A DNA stretch of 14,248 bases from DATJUF01 sp035524095 (GCA_035524095.1 DATKPK010000138.1:1-14248), one strand, 5' to 3'; counted from the first letter of the stretch, positions 6,681 through 14,202 are shown. Numbers and translations are program-made. The notes: generated by a model from the sequence alone, not told the origin.

Positions 6681-7802
6681 ATGAGAGGCCTTTCACGGAT
6701 TACCCCCAATCTTCCGGACCTCGAAAAAGGCAAGCGGATGCTCGCGCGTGTCTTGCGCAAACGCGAGTATCCCGAACCGGTCGCCGCTTGGCGTGCCGCG
6801 CCTGAAGCCGCTTTACGCTCGCTCGATCTTGGCGCTAAGGCAGCTTACATCGACGCTTTACTCCCGTTAATTCGGCACGGTCGCGCTCTCGACAGCCGCC
6901 GCCTGCGCCGCCTCTACCAGCTGTTTGCCTTCATGGAAACCGCTGCCGAGGCTCGCGCCGCCGCGCTCAGCGCGTTGCATACCCGTTTGCGCTTGGAACC
7001 GCTAGCGCTCCCTATATTTTCCGACGCTCACATTAGCCGCTCATTGGTGACCGAAGCCGTTGCGATGGCCGGCCGGTCGCCTTCACCTGAAGTCAAAGCC
7101 TATCTGGAGCGTCTGCGCGCGCATCTCCACGTAAAGCCGAGCGCCGAAACTCACTGGGGTCCGTTTTTCGAGAAGCTGACCGATGCCGAAAACCGCGTCG
7201 CCGCGATTCTCGGCAAGCGCGGCCATATCGTCGGTCTCGATGACCGCAAACTCGAAATCTTTAAGAAAGCTGTCGCCGCGATTGGTGTACCCGCCGCCCT
7301 CATCTTCCCTTTCGGTACCATTGGCCTGACAGTTGAAGGTATCACCACCGGACTCGTGGCGCTGGGCGGTGGATTCATGCTGCCGGCCGGTGCCGCGATG
7401 GTCGCCGGGATGGGCGTCGTTGTCGCCGTCGGCGTCTCCAGCAAGAAAATCCTTGATATGATCTGGCCCACCACCGGCGCCGACAAGACCTCGATCGACA
7501 TTGAACGCCTCAACGCCGACGCTGAGCGGATTCAGCATCTGCTCGACGACGCTGTCGCCGACGAGGCCAAGCTGATCGCAGCGCGTGCCGAAATCACGCG
7601 CATCATCAATAAAATGCTACCGATGACCGAGCCTGAACGGGCCAAAATGAAGGCCGCCTTGGAGCATGCCCAAGCGCTCGGCCAGCGCTACCTCGATTAT
7701 CTTACTCGAGACCGTGAAAATCTTGAGCGCGAGAATCAACTCGGCGCCGACGAACTCACCGCTCTCCTCGCCCTCGACACCCCCGCCATCGCGTTATCAT
7801 AG
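6681..7802 (+). CDS. Unrecognised protein with a membrane hairpin between helical charged domains
   Basis: I do not recognise this 373-residue protein. The N-terminal half is helical, rich in Ala, Arg and Leu, with KAAYIDALLPLIRHGRALD and RLRRLYQLFAFMETAAEA (about 52-92), slightly reminiscent of TerB-like helical domains, though too weak to claim. Residues about 197-251 form one long hydrophobic, Gly-rich stretch (IGVPAALIFPFGTIGLTVEG, then LPAGAAMVAGMGVVVAVGV), long enough for two membrane passes with a short turn, ended by SSKKILDMI. After it, about 270-355 is a charged helical, coiled-coil-like region (IERLNADAERIQHLLDDA and similar). The start at ATG 6681 is chosen for GAGG six bases upstream; a TTG at 6669 in the same frame is less likely. 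The adjacent parS palindrome lies 88 bases after its stop. Confidence 0.75.
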   Translation: MRGLSRITPNLPDLEKGKRMLARVLRKREYPEPVAAWRAAPEAALRSLDLGAKAAYIDALLPLIRHGRALDSRRLRRLYQLFAFMETAAEARAAALSALHTRLRLEPLALPIFSDAHISRSLVTEAVAMAGRSPSPEVKAYLERLRAHLHVKPSAETHWGPFFEKLTDAENRVAAILGKRGHIVGLDDRKLEIFKKAVAAIGVPAALIFPFGTIGLTVEGITTGLVALGGGFMLPAGAAMVAGMGVVVAVGVSSKKILDMIWPTTGADKTSIDIERLNADAERIQHLLDDAVADEAKLIAARAEITRIINKMLPMTEPERAKMKAALEHAQALGQRYLDYLTRDRENLERENQLGADELTALLALDTPAIALS

Positions 7803-7889
7803 CGATCACATGCGTAACAGTCAGCTGGGCTCCGAGTAACGGCGAAGACAAACGTGAAACTCTGTCTTATCTAATAGAACGTAACGGCC

Positions 7890-7921
7890 GCAAGGGATGT
7901 TTCACGTGAAACATCCCTTGC
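7890..7921. promoter_or_regulatory. parS: parS centromere-like site (ParB-binding) in a 32-bp perfect palindrome
   Basis: TGTTTCACGTGAAACA at 7898-7913 is identical to the canonical 16-bp bacterial chromosomal parS that ParB (Spo0J) loads onto. The symmetry continues without a mismatch for 8 more bases each side (GCAAGGGA and TCCCTTGC), giving a 32-bp perfect palindrome centred between 7905 and 7906. It sits in the 131-base gap between two convergent genes, so the extended arms may also form a transcription-ending hairpin, although no T-run follows on either strand. parS sites cluster near oriC in most bacteria, in line with the nearby rpmH-yidC cluster. parA and parB are not in the window. 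Confidence 0.93.
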
Positions 7922-7933
7922 AAATTGATTTGC

Positions 7934-9364
7934 TCAAACGCCCGCCAGCTTCCTCGCATAATCCGCGACGGTCTTGAAGTCATACTCACGGTAGGCCTGA
8001 AGCTTTTCCGCTTCGAACCCGCCCTCCGCATGGACTGCCAATACTTCCTGATAACCGCCGAAGTCCGACGCAGTTAGGTCACCGATCAGATTCAGCAGGC
8101 GGAGCCTTTTTTCCGCGTCGAAACCTTTTGCCCCGCCTAGATATTTCAGAACGTAGTCGCGCGTCGCCTCTGACGTCAGGTCTTCCGCCGCCGGGGCCGT
8201 CACCAGCAAGCCACCCGCGAGATCCTGCACGACCTGCACCGCCTCATGATAGTTATGCGCAAAATGATACTTCGCGACGTTGGTCAGCAGCGTATTCGGC
8301 ACGGCGAGCCCCTCTTCAATCGTGCAACTGGCTGCCGCATGCTCGATCAGTCCGCGCACAATCGAATGATACGCTGCCAGATGGGTCAGCTTGTCGCGCA
8401 CATGCGCCGCCCGGCTGATCCCGTTGGCTTCGGCAATCGCATGACCCGCGCCCGCCAGCAATTCAAGCAGCGGTAGCTTGTACGATACCGCGGTGAACCG
8501 ATGGTATCGCACGAAAGTCAGCGCCAGCAGTCCGGCAAACTCGAGCTCGCCGTTCAGAAAAATCCGCTCGTTCGGCACGAACACGTCGTCGAAAACCGTC
8601 AGCGTCTCCATCATTTTGTGACGCGCGCTAATCGGATGCTCAAACGGGTCCTTCTTACTGCTCCCATGCGGACTCGAAATCAGCTTCAATCCCGGAGTGT
8701 CGATCGGCAGCGCGAACGCAACCGCGTAGGCTTTATCCTCCGGACGCATCGCTCGCGTCGGCAGCACAATCACTTCATTTGTATTAGTCGAGACCGAGGT
8801 ATGGACTTTCGCTCCACGCACGACGATCCCGTCCGGCCGCTCTTCGACGACACGAACATAGTAATCAGGATGATCCTGCGCCGTGGGACCAAGCGCGCGG
8901 TCGCCCTTCACGTCAGTCTGCGCCACCGCGACCGCAAGGTCATTATCGCGGCATAGCCGATGATATTTTTTGATCCGCTCGAGATATTCCGGCTTGCCGC
9001 CCTTGGCCATCCGCTCGCCGATCAGATTCAGTGCCAGCAGTGCGTCCGAGCCGATCTCTTTGATCAGCACCACCAGCGTCGCGCCCTCACGGGTCGACGC
9101 TGCGATCAACTGGCTGCGCTTCAGCAGGTCACCGCCATTGCGCGGCAGATGAAAATAACGGCTGTATTCGCTGCCGCCTTCCTTCACTACGGCTAGCTCG
9201 CGATATTGCGGGTCTTCGGCCATCCGATAGTCTATACAGGCGTGCTCGACCGCGATCCCGATTACCGGATGCGTCGTTACGTCCTTGACCTTCTCGCCGC
9301 GGAAATAGACCGAGCGTCCGTCACGCAACGATTGCTTGTACTGTTCTGGCGTTCTCAATCCCAT
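7934..9364 (-). CDS. HpaB-family flavin-dependent hydroxylase (4-hydroxyphenylacetate 3-monooxygenase oxygenase-like)
   Basis: A 476-residue protein of the HpaB / 4-hydroxybutyryl-CoA dehydratase fold (acyl-CoA-dehydrogenase-like). The N-terminal domain begins RTPEQYKQSLRDGRSVYFRGEKV; the hallmark TDVKGDR is at 150-156; GIVVRGAKVHTS and FDDVFVPNERIFL follow; the helical C-domain contains KYHFAHNYHEAVQVVQDLAGG. Relatives are reduced-flavin monooxygenases hydroxylating phenols, or radical dehydratases with a [4Fe-4S] cluster. In the dehydratase the cluster is held by three Cys and one His. Here the first Cys pair is replaced (STREGAT, 90-96), and in YHRFTAVSY H288 is kept but the Cys seven residues later is Y295. 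A monooxygenase is therefore more likely. No flavin reductase partner lies nearby. The start is supported by an AGGTG-like site. Substrate unknown. Confidence 0.87.
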   Translation of the reverse strand: MGLRTPEQYKQSLRDGRSVYFRGEKVKDVTTHPVIGIAVEHACIDYRMAEDPQYRELAVVKEGGSEYSRYFHLPRNGGDLLKRSQLIAASTREGATLVVLIKEIGSDALLALNLIGERMAKGGKPEYLERIKKYHRLCRDNDLAVAVAQTDVKGDRALGPTAQDHPDYYVRVVEERPDGIVVRGAKVHTSVSTNTNEVIVLPTRAMRPEDKAYAVAFALPIDTPGLKLISSPHGSSKKDPFEHPISARHKMMETLTVFDDVFVPNERIFLNGELEFAGLLALTFVRYHRFTAVSYKLPLLELLAGAGHAIAEANGISRAAHVRDKLTHLAAYHSIVRGLIEHAAASCTIEEGLAVPNTLLTNVAKYHFAHNYHEAVQVVQDLAGGLLVTAPAAEDLTSEATRDYVLKYLGGAKGFDAEKRLRLLNLIGDLTASDFGGYQEVLAVHAEGGFEAEKLQAYREYDFKTVADYARKLAGV

Positions 9365-9771
9365 CTCGCACCTGCTGTTCTAATCTGAATCGGCCGCTCG
9401 CTCCGTTGCCTTGCTCGTCACTTGAGCATAGCTCGCATCCCCTGGTTTCGGATTCGCTGACCCGGCCGCATATCTGACACGGCAATATAGAGGCGCACGA
9501 TAGGGACTGTCCATCCGCCACGCTGATCCTGCATAATCACCGCGCGCCCCCAATAGGCTTCGCTGGCGAAGCCGTGCCGATGCGAGGCTGCGAGCATTCG
9601 GCCTAAGATTCCGAGCCTTCGGGCTAACCCGCACGGCATTGGCGCAGTCAACGATGCAGCGAGCAACCCAAGTTTGCGAAGTGCGTCCAAGGATGAAGCA
9701 TCCGCAAACGCTCCACGTTAAAATCGGTGACCCAGAGAATCTGAATCTCCTCCAATCGAGAGGCTAACTCG
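9365..9771. other. Divergent gap of about 400 bases with a repeat element
   Basis: Separates the divergently transcribed HpaB-like and SDR genes and must hold both promoters, but I see no convincing -35/-10 pair. Minus-strand open frames (9380-9634, 9418-9690) have no family features. A repeat copy occupies 9549-9611, and a small hairpin with a TTCG loop (AGCC-TTCG-GGCT, 9614-9625) lies beside it. GAGAGG at 9758-9763 is the ribosome-binding site of the SDR gene. Confidence 0.5.
9549..9611. repeat. Dispersed repeat, copy A, with 8-bp hairpin
   Basis: Matches 12026-12088 in the same orientation at 48 of 63 positions without gaps (hand alignment). The longest identical block is CTGCGAGCATT. It contains the inverted repeat GGCTTCGC-TG-GCGAAGCC (9556-9573). 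It lies in the gap between the HpaB-like and SDR genes. The orientation relative to any function is unknown. Confidence 0.7.
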
Positions 9772-10554
9772 GTGCCCACAACGAACGCATTTAATCTCAG
9801 CGGACGAGTCGCAGTAGTAACCGGCGGCAATCGCGGCCTCGGGCGTGCGATTGCGATGGCCTTTGCCGATGCCGGCGCTGCGGTCGCGATTATCGCGCGC
9901 GACGAGAGCAAGAGCCGCGAGACGTTGGATTTGCTGGCGGAGCGAGGCGCGCGTGCGATCGCGCTCAAAGCCGATTTCATCCAGCGGCCCGACTATCAGG
10001 CATTGCTGGCCGAAGTCGAGCGGCAGCTCGGCCCGCTGAATATCCTGGTCAACAATGCCGCGTTCGCGAACCTCAAGGGCGTGCTCCAGCAGTCTGCTGA
10101 GGAATGGGACGAGGTCATCGAGACCAACCTGACCGCCTGTATGCTGCTGGCTAAGTATGCTGCTGAGTTAATGATCGCTCGCGGCAGCGGAGGCAAAATA
10201 ATCAACGTCGGCAGCATCGCCGGAAGTTTTGGAACCGGCGCATTTCCTTCCTACGCGATTTCTAAGGCGGGGATGCAGGGTCTCACGCGATGCCTCGCGG
10301 TTGAGCTGGCTCCGCATAAGATCCAGGTCAACTCGTTAGTCCCAGGATGGTTCGCAACCGACATGACGGAATGGATTCGGACCGGCCCTGAGTATGCGGC
10401 GGCATTGAAGACGATGGTCGATCGCACCCCGCGCGGCCGTTTCGGCGAGGTCGAGGAAATTACCGGTGGAGCGCTCTTCCTGGCTTCCTCGGCTTCCGAC
10501 CACATGACGGGTGCTGAACTGGTTATCGACGGCGGCTTCTCAGTCCAATTGTAA
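9772..10554 (+). CDS. Short-chain dehydrogenase/reductase (classical SDR)
   Basis: A 260-residue classical SDR, NAD(P)-dependent, soluble. Motifs are complete: TGGNRGLG (17-24) for the dinucleotide, D68, NNAA (94-97), and the catalytic set N119, S148, Y161 and K165 (YAISK), then PGW after the active site and DGGF near the C-terminus. It looks like the 3-oxoacyl-ACP reductase/gluconate 5-dehydrogenase branch, but the substrate cannot be told. R43, in IIARDE after strand 2, favours NADP(H). The start is GTG with GAGAGG eight bases upstream. Codon choice is unusual for a plus-strand gene here: GCG, CTG and GAG are preferred where yidC and fumC use GCC and CTC. It converges on the MetE-like gene with only 45 bases between stops. 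Confidence 0.93.
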   Translation: MPTTNAFNLSGRVAVVTGGNRGLGRAIAMAFADAGAAVAIIARDESKSRETLDLLAERGARAIALKADFIQRPDYQALLAEVERQLGPLNILVNNAAFANLKGVLQQSAEEWDEVIETNLTACMLLAKYAAELMIARGSGGKIINVGSIAGSFGTGAFPSYAISKAGMQGLTRCLAVELAPHKIQVNSLVPGWFATDMTEWIRTGPEYAAALKTMVDRTPRGRFGEVEEITGGALFLASSASDHMTGAELVIDGGFSVQL

Positions 10555-10599
10555 GAGTGCTTGTCGGGCCACCATTGGCTCTCGTGCCCAGCCCATCGG

Positions 10600-11766
10600 C
10601 TAACCGAGCATTCGACGGCTCGCGAGCATCGCGCCATCCCGAAGGGCTCGCAGCTTGGCCCAGACGATTTCGTCGGCGACCGGCGTAAGCCCGCTTGAAG
10701 TCTCAAAGCCGCAGTCCGTCCCCGCAAGAACACGATGGGGATCGCCAATCGCCTCGGCGGCCCGCTCGAGACGGTCGGCCACGACTTCGGGATGCTCGAT
10801 GTAGTTGGTGGTCGTGTCGATTACACCGGCGATCAGAAGCATCGAGGACGGCAAGGGCATCCGTTTGAACACTCGATACTCGTGCTCGTGCCGCGGATTC
10901 GCCATCGAAAGCATCAGCGCCCCGGCGCGCGCCTGGAGCAATGACGGGAGAATCGCTTCGAGCGCAACGTCTTGATCGTGAGGGCCTTCATAATTTCCCC
11001 AGCACACGTGAAGGCGCACACGATCCGGCGGAACATTTGTCAGCGCCCGGTTCATAGCGGCGACTACCGAATCCACAAATCCAATGAAATCCTTCAGCTG
11101 GCGTTCAGCAAACGACACATGATGCTCCATCGCAAGGTCCGGCGCATCGATCTGCAGGACCATGCCACTCGCCACGATCGTCTCGTATTCGACTCGAAGC
11201 GCCTCGCCTAGAGCGTCGAGGTAGTCGCCTTGACTGCCGTAATGGTCATTGAGCATCGCCGCGGCGATAATACCCGGCGACGGTGCCGTCATGAACGATT
11301 CGGCAAAACCGGGCTGATGCGACCCGGCAATTGCTAGATAGTCGGCGCATTCCCGTTCCAGCGGCTCACGGTTGACGTATTTGACTTCGCCGACCGCCTT
11401 CGGCGCATGGAGCAGGTCTACCTGCACCCGCTCCCTTAACATCTGCATAATCGCTTCAACGAAAGTCGGATAGCTCCACACGTCAGCCAGACGGGGGCGC
11501 TCGCTACGCCCGCCGAAGCCGCTCATACGATGCTGCACGTAGGTAAAAAAGCTTTCGCGCGGCTGTTCGCCGTTGTTCCCGATATCGATGCCGGATTCGA
11601 TTTGCTTTCGCACGACACGGCGTGTCGCCTCATCGATAGCGCGTTCCAGTTCAGCCTGATCTACCGGTTCGCGCCGGCTAAGCTGACCGAACATCCGGGC
11701 CAGTGCGGGCGGCCGCGGCAAGCTCCCGGCATGGGTGGTGAGAATGCGATCGCGTGAAGCGAGCAT
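10600..11766 (-). CDS. MetE C-terminal-domain-like zinc methyltransferase (cobalamin-independent methionine synthase / epoxyalkane:CoM transferase family)
   Basis: A 388-residue protein corresponding to the catalytic C-terminal barrel of MetE alone; full MetE is about 750 residues. It starts ILTTHAGSLPRP, the usual opening of this sub-family. The zinc-binding set is present: H253 and C255 in RLHVCWGNYEGP and C352 in AGTDCGF. Such single-domain proteins transfer a methyl or alkyl unit to a thiol. Family members include core methionine synthases and epoxyalkane:coenzyme M transferase, which has about this length and opening. Without context for CoM or homocysteine I would not choose between them. 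The start is supported by AAGGAG five bases before ATG. No riboswitch-like structure is visible upstream. Confidence 0.88.
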   Translation of the reverse strand: MLASRDRILTTHAGSLPRPPALARMFGQLSRREPVDQAELERAIDEATRRVVRKQIESGIDIGNNGEQPRESFFTYVQHRMSGFGGRSERPRLADVWSYPTFVEAIMQMLRERVQVDLLHAPKAVGEVKYVNREPLERECADYLAIAGSHQPGFAESFMTAPSPGIIAAAMLNDHYGSQGDYLDALGEALRVEYETIVASGMVLQIDAPDLAMEHHVSFAERQLKDFIGFVDSVVAAMNRALTNVPPDRVRLHVCWGNYEGPHDQDVALEAILPSLLQARAGALMLSMANPRHEHEYRVFKRMPLPSSMLLIAGVIDTTTNYIEHPEVVADRLERAAEAIGDPHRVLAGTDCGFETSSGLTPVADEIVWAKLRALRDGAMLASRRMLG

Positions 11767-11914
11767 TTGGACTCCTTAACGCGCATCAAGCTAAGGCGCA
11801 GATGGATTTTCGTGACGATACCAAAAATCATCGTGATTGCTGAACCGCTTTTGCCGTTATGCTGTTCGTCTCCGAACCCGGCGCCGCTCCCTTTCAATCT
11901 GTCAATTTCCCAAC

Positions 11915-11950
11915 GCGAAAATGGCCGTCCGCTCTTTTGAGCGAACGGCC
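11915..11950 (-). terminator. Intrinsic terminator downstream of the ferredoxin gene
   Basis: GGCCGT-C-CGCTC (11923-11934) pairs with GAGCG-A-ACGGCC (11939-11950) around a four-base loop: eleven pairs with one mismatch. Read on the minus strand the stem is followed by ATTTTCG, a short T-run, so it would end minus-strand transcription from the ferredoxin gene, whose stop is about 150 bases upstream. Confidence 0.65.
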
Positions 11951-12025
11951 TATCTGGCTGTAGACTGGCCCCTGATTTTGAGCCAGCCCTCATATTGATC
12001 AACCGGCCGGGTTACGCCCGCGCCA

Positions 12026-12088
12026 CCCTATAGGTGTCTCTCGCGACGCCGTGCGCGTGTGAGACTGCGAGCATTGCGCCTAAAAATC
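12026..12088. repeat. Dispersed repeat, copy B
   Basis: Second copy of the element at 9549-9611 (same orientation, 48 of 63 positions identical). The matching inverted repeat is GGTGTC (12033-12038) with GACGCC (12045-12050): the fourth pair changes from T-A in copy A to G-C here and the third from C-G to T-G, so pairing is kept despite sequence change. It ends eight bases from the ferredoxin stop codon, on that gene's 3' side. Confidence 0.7.
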
Positions 12089-12096
12089 TGATTTCC

Positions 12097-12453
12097 TCAG
12101 CCTTCGGTCCATCCCCACTTCACCTTATTCGCCGCTATCTGCTCAGGCGTCGGATGCTCCTTCGTCACGAACGTCTTTACCTTGAACACCTCGGGCATAT
12201 CGACCGTCTTGTGATTCAATTCGATATCCGACGCGAAAATCTCCGGCACGGCCGGCTCCTCGAAAATTGCCTGCCACGGGCATTCCGGCTCGCAGGCCCC
12301 GCAATCGATACATTCGTCGGGATGAATGTAGAGCATGTTCGGAAAATTCGCGTTATCGTCGCCGACGTATTCGTAAATGCAATCAACCGGGCACACGCTC
12401 ACGCATCCGGTGTCGATACAGTCAATACAAAGGCGCGTTATCGTCCATGGCAT
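12097..12453 (-). CDS. fdxA: 7Fe ferredoxin ([3Fe-4S][4Fe-4S], Azotobacter FdI type)
   Basis: A 118-residue low-potential electron carrier. Cysteines C9, C12, C17, C21, C25, C48, C51, C54 and C58 match one for one the nine of Azotobacter ferredoxin I. By that match C9, C17 and C58 hold the [3Fe-4S] cluster and C21, C48, C51 and C54 the [4Fe-4S] cluster. The segments CVSVCPVDCIYE and HPDECIDCGACEPECPWQAIF are near-textbook. The loop between the motifs is longer (VGDDNANFPNM). The tail of about 55 residues is the usual FdI-type extension. It could serve redox enzymes such as the HpaB-like oxygenase, but no link shows in the sequence. The start ATG has GAGAGG about ten bases upstream. It is divergent from fumC. 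Confidence 0.92.
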   Translation of the reverse strand: MPWTITRLCIDCIDTGCVSVCPVDCIYEYVGDDNANFPNMLYIHPDECIDCGACEPECPWQAIFEEPAVPEIFASDIELNHKTVDMPEVFKVKTFVTKEHPTPEQIAANKVKWGWTEG

Positions 12454-12798
12454 AGGAGCTAATCCTCTCTTCTCAACAATGCCGAACCAACCTATATTTT
12501 ATCCGCCGTGCGATCCATCAAACCACCGCTTAGCGCCGCATCAAAACCTTCATCCGGCCTCTTCTAGCCTCATATGCGCCGGCTTTCCCGGCAGCAAATC
12601 CTTCGGCTTGCACCTTACTGCCATACCGCGCCGCCGAATAAAAGACCGTCGTCCCCTCTCTCTTCCCTATTGACGCCCTTTAATTCTCGATCACAGCCGC
12701 GCTAACCATTAGGATGCCGATGCATCAAATCTTTTCCGCGCGCGGCGCCATCCCAACTCCCAAAGCCAGCCGCCTCGGATTTCCAAGGAGTCGCCACC
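12454..12798. other. 345-base divergent gap between ferredoxin and fumC
   Basis: Must carry the promoters of both genes. TTGACG at 12670-12675 on the plus strand resembles a -35 box, but no -10 stands at a suitable distance, so I do not call a promoter. No RNA gene, repeat or credible small gene seen. AAGGAG at 12785-12790 is the ribosome-binding site of fumC. Confidence 0.45.
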
Positions 12799-14202
12799 GT
12801 GGCCACCAATCCAAAGACCCGTACCGAAACCGACAGCATGGGCGCCATCGAGGTCCCCGCTAATCACTATTGGGGCGCCCAAACCGCCCGCTCGCTGATC
12901 CATTTCGCCATCGGCCACGACCTGATGCCGCGTTCAGTCATCCGCGCCATCGGAATCCTCAAAAAGGCTGCCGCCGAGGCCAACCGCGAACTTGGCAAGA
13001 TGCCTGCCGAAAAGGCCGATCTCATCGTTCGCGCCGCCAACGAAGTCATCGAGGGCAAGCTCGACGCCGAATTTCCCCTGCGCATCTGGCAGACCGGCAG
13101 CGGTACCCAGACTAACATGAATGCCAACGAGGTCATCTCCAACCGCGCTATCGAGCTCGCAGGCGGCCAGATGGGTACCAAAAACCCTGTCCACCCCAAC
13201 GACCACGTCAACATGTCGCAGTCGTCCAATGATACCTTCCCGACCGCGATGCATATCGCTGCCGCCGAAGAACTGCATCACCGCCTGCTACCCGCCCTGC
13301 AGACGCTCCTTGAGTCGCTCGTCCGCAAGCAGCGCGAGCTCAATGACATCGTCAAAATCGGCCGCACCCATCTGATGGACGCTGTACCGCTGACGCTCGG
13401 CCAGGAATTTTCCGGCTATATAGCCCAGCTTGAACAGGACACCGCGCGCATCAAGATGGTCCTCCCCGACATCATGGAGCTCGCAATCGGCGGCACCGCC
13501 GTCGGTACCGGCCTCAATACCCATCCCGATTTCGACAAGAAGTGCGCCGCACATATCGCCGAAATCACTCATCTGCCATTCAAGGCGGCGCTCAACAAAT
13601 TCGCCGCCCTCGCCGCCCACGATGCGCTTGTGATGGCCAGTGGCGCCCTTAAAACTCTCGCCTGCTCGCTCACCAAAATCGCCAACGACATCCGCTGGAT
13701 GGGCTCCGGTCCGCGCTGCGGCATCGGCGAACTTTCGCTCCCTGAAAACGAGCCCGGCTCTTCAATCATGCCCGGTAAGGTCAACCCGACCCAGTCCGAA
13801 GCGATGACCATGGTATGCGTTCAGGTGCTCGGCAACGACGCTGCCATCGGCTTCGCCGGCTCGCAGGGCAACTTCGAGCTTAACGTCTATAAGCCGGTGA
13901 TCATCCACAACCTGTTGCACTCAATCACCCTTCTCTCCGACGCCTGCGTACTCTTCGCCGAGCATTGCGTCGACGGCATTCGTCCGAATGTCGCGCAGAT
14001 CAATCGTTACGTCGAGCAATCGCTGATGCTGGTGACCGCGCTGAATCCGCATATCGGCTACGATAAGGCGGCGAAGGTTGCCAAGCTCGCCCATGAAAAA
14101 GGTACGACCCTGCGCGAAGCCTGTCTCGAACTCGGCTATCTCACTGGCGACCAGTTTGACGCGATCGTCGTCGCTGAAAAAATGATCCGCCCCGGCGATT
14201 AA
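12799..14202 (+). CDS. fumC: Class II fumarate hydratase (fumarase C)
   Basis: A 467-residue, iron-independent fumarase of the aspartase/fumarase superfamily, converting fumarate and water to malate in the TCA cycle; active as a cytosolic homotetramer. The N-terminus has ETDSMGAIEVPANHYWGAQT, the substrate-site SGTQTNMNANEV and HVNMSQSSND follow, GRTHLMDAVPL carries H191, and the family signature GSSIMPGKVNP is at 320-330 with the mobile-loop serine. Length and ends are normal. The start is GTG with AAGGAG eight bases upstream. The closely related aspartase is less likely given the fumarase-like SGTQTNMN and GRTH contexts. Only 46 bases remain after the stop and no terminator is seen there. 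Confidence 0.96.
   Translation: MATNPKTRTETDSMGAIEVPANHYWGAQTARSLIHFAIGHDLMPRSVIRAIGILKKAAAEANRELGKMPAEKADLIVRAANEVIEGKLDAEFPLRIWQTGSGTQTNMNANEVISNRAIELAGGQMGTKNPVHPNDHVNMSQSSNDTFPTAMHIAAAEELHHRLLPALQTLLESLVRKQRELNDIVKIGRTHLMDAVPLTLGQEFSGYIAQLEQDTARIKMVLPDIMELAIGGTAVGTGLNTHPDFDKKCAAHIAEITHLPFKAALNKFAALAAHDALVMASGALKTLACSLTKIANDIRWMGSGPRCGIGELSLPENEPGSSIMPGKVNPTQSEAMTMVCVQVLGNDAAIGFAGSQGNFELNVYKPVIIHNLLHSITLLSDACVLFAEHCVDGIRPNVAQINRYVEQSLMLVTALNPHIGYDKAAKVAKLAHEKGTTLREACLELGYLTGDQFDAIVVAEKMIRPGD

Larger units (their letters stand above)
11767..12096. other. 330-base gap with terminator hairpin and repeat copy
   Basis: Lies downstream of the ferredoxin gene and upstream of the MetE-like gene, both on the minus strand. 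It holds repeat copy B (12026-12088), a strong hairpin (11923-11950) and the unremarkable leader of the MetE-like gene. In that leader ACGAT and ATCGT form short inverted arms near 11815-11835 beside a possible -10 (TATCGT on the minus strand); I cannot support an operator from this alone. Confidence 0.5.

Noticed and set aside
7934..9364. Calling the HpaB-like gene a 4-hydroxybutyryl-CoA dehydratase
   Set aside because: Three of the four expected Fe-S cluster ligands (the cysteines) are missing.
9418..9690. 90-codon minus-strand open frame upstream of the HpaB-like gene
   Set aside because: It runs through repeat copy A and its hairpin; composition is like translated repeat DNA and no ribosome-binding site is seen.
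11767..11900. Riboswitch (SAM, cobalamin) before the MetE-like gene
   Set aside because: No conserved boxes or multi-stem layout of either class seen; only short inverted arms and a possible promoter.
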